A DNA stretch of 7,131 nt from Prevotellaceae bacterium UBA1786 (GTDB lineage Bacteria > Bacteroidota > Bacteroidia > Bacteroidales > Bacteroidaceae), in the NCBI GenBank assembly GCA_002314525.1, contig DCGE01000020.1, positions 1 to 7,131 on the forward strand. The letters run 5' to 3'. Shown here in pieces: positions 4,714 through 7,131 of the stretch. A model generated the notes under the pieces. The model made no database searches. It was not told the DNA's origin and saw nothing but the letters and a program-made list of their open reading frames with translations. A program made the translations under genes and the position numbers. How positions within the stretch are numbered: position 1 is the stretch's first letter; the number at the start of each line of letters is the position of its first letter.

Positions 4714-6967
4714 ACTTGTTCTTGACACTGAAGTACTTCTTTGTCTTCGAGTATGTCTGCGAGATGTCGTCGAAGTCCAGATAGCCACGATTCTTCCACA
4801 CTCTCAGCGTGGTCTTGCCGTCACCTTTCGCTCCGATCGACATACGCTTCTCATTGTATGTCCGGTAGTCGAACTCATCGGGAAGGAGAGCCAGTATGTC
4901 CTGTGGACCACAGCCGGCAACCTTCTTCTCGCTGGAGATCTCATTTTCGAGTTGATCGCCGAAATACCGCATCTTGCACCACAGGTCCATCTGTACCGAC
5001 CATCTCATATAGTTCTCAATGGTTTTTGTCCACTGGCAGCCGTTGCAGATATAGAGAACCATCGCCTTCAGGTAGCCAATCACGACTGCACGTTTGCTCA
5101 GTGTCCTGAATGCCTCCGAACCGTAGAGCACACTCTTCTCCCTGCACTCCTTGACCAGCTTCTTCGCAGCAGCTACCGCTTGGTCGCACAACACTATTCC
5201 ACTTGCATTGTTGAGCAGTGCTATGTAAGGTCTCAGAGCCTCATGGAACGCCTCGTCGTAATCCTGATACATCGGAATATCGTCATCGCCATCCTCCCTT
5301 CTCTCGATGATGGTCGAGATGGTGAGTCGTGAGAGAGTACCGTCGTTCACTGCCTTCCTGAAGAACTTCAGCCCGTTCTGCGGAGTCGTGGATGCGTTGA
5401 AATTCAAACGGAGCGGGGCAATGCCTGTTATGGAGTCGTAGCTCACACGCTCCTGACCGTGATCGGCAATATCGAAGGCGTTGCGTATCAAGCCGTTGAG
5501 ATCGTCAATCTTCTTGCTGCTCGTGAGCTTCAGCAGAAGTTCCACCTCATCTACCTTATTATATAGAAAGTAGCCGCCCGCCGCGTCAGCCTCCATAAGT
5601 CTGAGGCTGAAGGCTGCATCAGTCACATCGTTGCCGAGTATCTGAATGCAGAGATCTTTCGGGCGCTCCTCCCTCGGTTTGCCGGAGTTGGGTGGATTGT
5701 TGCGCTTCCATTCCGCCTCACGCATTCTGTTGACCATGTCGCGTTTCCTGATGTCATCGAGAATGGCATCGATGGGTTTGTTCACACAGCCTTTACCCAC
5801 ACTCTGTGCTCCGATGAGTATGTTCATGAAAGTAGCTTCGTGAAGCACATTGTCCACATATCTGAACTTCACATTGTGCAGATGGGCTCCGAGTGCAGGA
5901 AACACACTCTCAGCCACTGCCGCCCTATACATCTCATCGACCTTGCTCGTCAGCAGTTCGAGCAGCGGAGGCAGTTTTCTCGGCATTTTCGGAGGCTCGG
6001 ATGCAGTACCGCCCGCAGCCTTCATAATGTTGTCGCTCCGAATGCCGTCGAGCACCTTCCTCATTCTGTACCCGATGCCTGCCTGCTTGGCCTTCAGTGC
6101 ATTCTCGATGGTCTGATGCCACTCCGTCTCACCGAGTCCGCCATAACGCGGAACAACAGTCTCCATCACCTGCTGGTCGTACTCGCAGATAGGTGCCAGC
6201 GACTTTGCGAGCTCGTAGGTCATGCTGTTCCTCGCACCCTCCTGAGGCTCCTTTCCGTTGTTGAAGAGTTCCCAGTACTTCTTGATGATTTCTTCGTACG
6301 GCATACCCTGATAGGTCAGCGGCACCTTGACCTTCTCCCTGACAAGTGTATCGGTAGTAGGTATGTGTAGCGATGCCGGTTGAGCAGACACATCCTTCAT
6401 CTCAGCACCTTCCACACTGAACAGCGCCTCGTCCATGTATCGCGTATGGTCTGCAGGAACCATATAGATACAACGCGAAATGTCCTTGAGCGACTGATCT
6501 ACCGGCACTCCCGCCGCCTCGCCGAACTCCGTCTGAGCCTCAGCCGCACTCGTACCTTCGGGCAGGGTGATAAGGATGTGAGTGCCCCGTCTTACACTCT
6601 CCTCCACCAGCAGCACCCTGAACCGCCCGATGTACTGAGGTTCCTCCCTGCGTTCCATACCAGGCACCATCTTCTTGAGGATGTTGTCAGTAGCACCCTT
6701 CTGATCAACATCGATCATCAGTCGGTTGAGGGGTCTCAATGCATCCGCATCAGCTCTGTGGTTTCTTCTGAACTCACAGCAGCGGGGAGTCCATACCGGC
6801 AGTTTAGCCTTCAGCTCCTCCTCGCCAGCCTCGATACGCTTGCAGAGTTCTGCGAGTTCAATGTTGTTTCTCACTGCCTGCCAGGCATCCTTGTCAGCAG
6901 GTACCATCCAGCCACTTCGTGACTTGCCTACGCATGTAAACGCAGGACTTTTCAAAAATTTTGTCAT
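4712..6967 (-). CDS. VirE_N/BT4734-like primase-type protein with C-terminal ATPase domain
   Basis: A 751-residue cytoplasmic protein without signal peptide or membrane segment. The N-terminal part (about 50-180) resembles the VirE_N/BT4734 domain and has primase-like motifs: RLMIDVD with D86 and D88 (candidate metal ligands), GTH with H130, and DISR...D (162-173). A middle helical region (about 217-310) resembles the linker seen after such domains. The C-terminal half looks like a P-loop ATPase related to DUF3987/virulence-E proteins: GAQSVGKG (386-393) as Walker A, VDE (472-474) as Walker B and FNASTTP (about residue 530) as a possible sensor. The Walker A motif ends in Gly where Ser/Thr is usual. 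Homologues are frequent in Bacteroidales, often near HU-like and amidase genes, and are linked with mobile or replication functions. The activity is untested. It has its own promoter at 7047-7054 and is separated from the operon by 303 bases. Confidence 0.8.
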   Translation of the reverse strand: MTKFLKSPAFTCVGKSRSGWMVPADKDAWQAVRNNIELAELCKRIEAGEEELKAKLPVWTPRCCEFRRNHRADADALRPLNRLMIDVDQKGATDNILKKMVPGMERREEPQYIGRFRVLLVEESVRRGTHILITLPEGTSAAEAQTEFGEAAGVPVDQSLKDISRCIYMVPADHTRYMDEALFSVEGAEMKDVSAQPASLHIPTTDTLVREKVKVPLTYQGMPYEEIIKKYWELFNNGKEPQEGARNSMTYELAKSLAPICEYDQQVMETVVPRYGGLGETEWHQTIENALKAKQAGIGYRMRKVLDGIRSDNIMKAAGGTASEPPKMPRKLPPLLELLTSKVDEMYRAAVAESVFPALGAHLHNVKFRYVDNVLHEATFMNILIGAQSVGKGCVNKPIDAILDDIRKRDMVNRMREAEWKRNNPPNSGKPREERPKDLCIQILGNDVTDAAFSLRLMEADAAGGYFLYNKVDEVELLLKLTSSKKIDDLNGLIRNAFDIADHGQERVSYDSITGIAPLRLNFNASTTPQNGLKFFRKAVNDGTLSRLTISTIIERREDGDDDIPMYQDYDEAFHEALRPYIALLNNASGIVLCDQAVAAAKKLVKECREKSVLYGSEAFRTLSKRAVVIGYLKAMVLYICNGCQWTKTIENYMRWSVQMDLWCKMRYFGDQLENEISSEKKVAGCGPQDILALLPDEFDYRTYNEKRMSIGAKGDGKTTLRVWKNRGYLDFDDISQTYSKTKKYFSVKNK

Positions 6968-7003
6968 GCTTAATTTTTTTTTGTTAGTTTGTGAATAATG
7001 TAT

Positions 7004-7016
7004 CCCTCTGAGAGGG
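7004..7016. promoter_or_regulatory. Palindrome in the leader of the primase-like gene
   Basis: CCCTCT-G-AGAGGG is a 13-base odd palindrome. In RNA it gives a 5-bp G/C-rich stem with a UGA loop, 36 bases before the start codon and within the predicted transcript. It may be an operator or a small leader hairpin; nothing in the sequence decides between them. Confidence 0.4.
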
Positions 7017-7046
7017 GTTGGACAAAGGGATTTCCTGAATCCGCTG

Positions 7047-7080
7047 CAAAGTTACGACGATATTTTCATACCATCACAAA
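7047..7080 (-). promoter_or_regulatory. Bacteroidetes promoter of the primase-like gene
   Basis: On the minus strand TAACTTTG (7054-7047) matches TAnnTTTG perfectly, and a TTTG (7080-7077) lies 22 bp upstream, slightly longer than the usual spacing of about 20. Transcription would begin near 7040, giving a leader of roughly 70 bases that includes the palindrome at 7004-7016 and an A-run (6974-6982) just before the start codon. The remaining bases to 7131 show no gene. Confidence 0.6.
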
Positions 7081-7131
7081 CGTACTCCCAAATGAAAGGT
7101 TTTTTAACACAAAAACACCCATTTTCGCACC

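Noticed and set aside
1..7131. CRISPR array, rRNA or insertion sequence
   Set aside because: No regularly spaced identical repeats with unique spacers, no rRNA-like sequence, and no transposase or terminal inverted repeats with target duplication were seen.

Overview
The window looks like Bacteroidales DNA (Bacteroides/Prevotella type). The reasons are two TAnnTTTG promoter boxes, A/T-rich translation starts without a clear Shine-Dalgarno sequence, a GH43 polysaccharide-degrading enzyme, a short lipoprotein with a BACON-like tail, and a VirE_N/BT4734-type primase-like protein, a family common in this order. All four supported genes lie on the minus strand.

Layout by position. Bases 1-416 carry no convincing gene but are rich in direct and inverted repeats. 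At 417-434 there is an 18-base fragment with the exact layout of a tRNA 3' end (T-loop, T-stem, 7-base acceptor strand, discriminator G), most like tRNA-Ser, and no 5' half. A strong stem-loop terminator follows at 437-469. I read this as the far attachment junction of an element integrated into a tRNA gene: element DNA on the left, chromosome on the right. Next come three genes spaced about 50 bases apart, apparently one operon read from 4408 down to 514: a small secreted FMN-binding-domain protein, a 987-residue exported enzyme with two GH43 domains, and a small lipoprotein. Bases 4409-4711 hold the operon's promoter, with a perfect 18-bp palindrome filling the spacer upstream of its -7 box, a leader hairpin, and a hairpin built around three tandem octamers. 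Bases 4712-6967 encode a VirE_N-type primase-like/ATPase protein with its own promoter near 7050.

How it may work together. The operon suggests periplasmic debranching of an arabinose/xylose-type glycan (GH43 enzyme), possible surface binding (lipoprotein) and an extracytosolic flavin protein whose link to the glycan enzyme is unexplained. No SusC/SusD pair, sugar sensor or integrase is visible, so the full locus and the full element lie outside the window. The primase-like gene is probably an independent unit. The most unusual points are the FMN-binding/GH43 pairing, the palindrome inside the promoter, and the tRNA-fragment junction.
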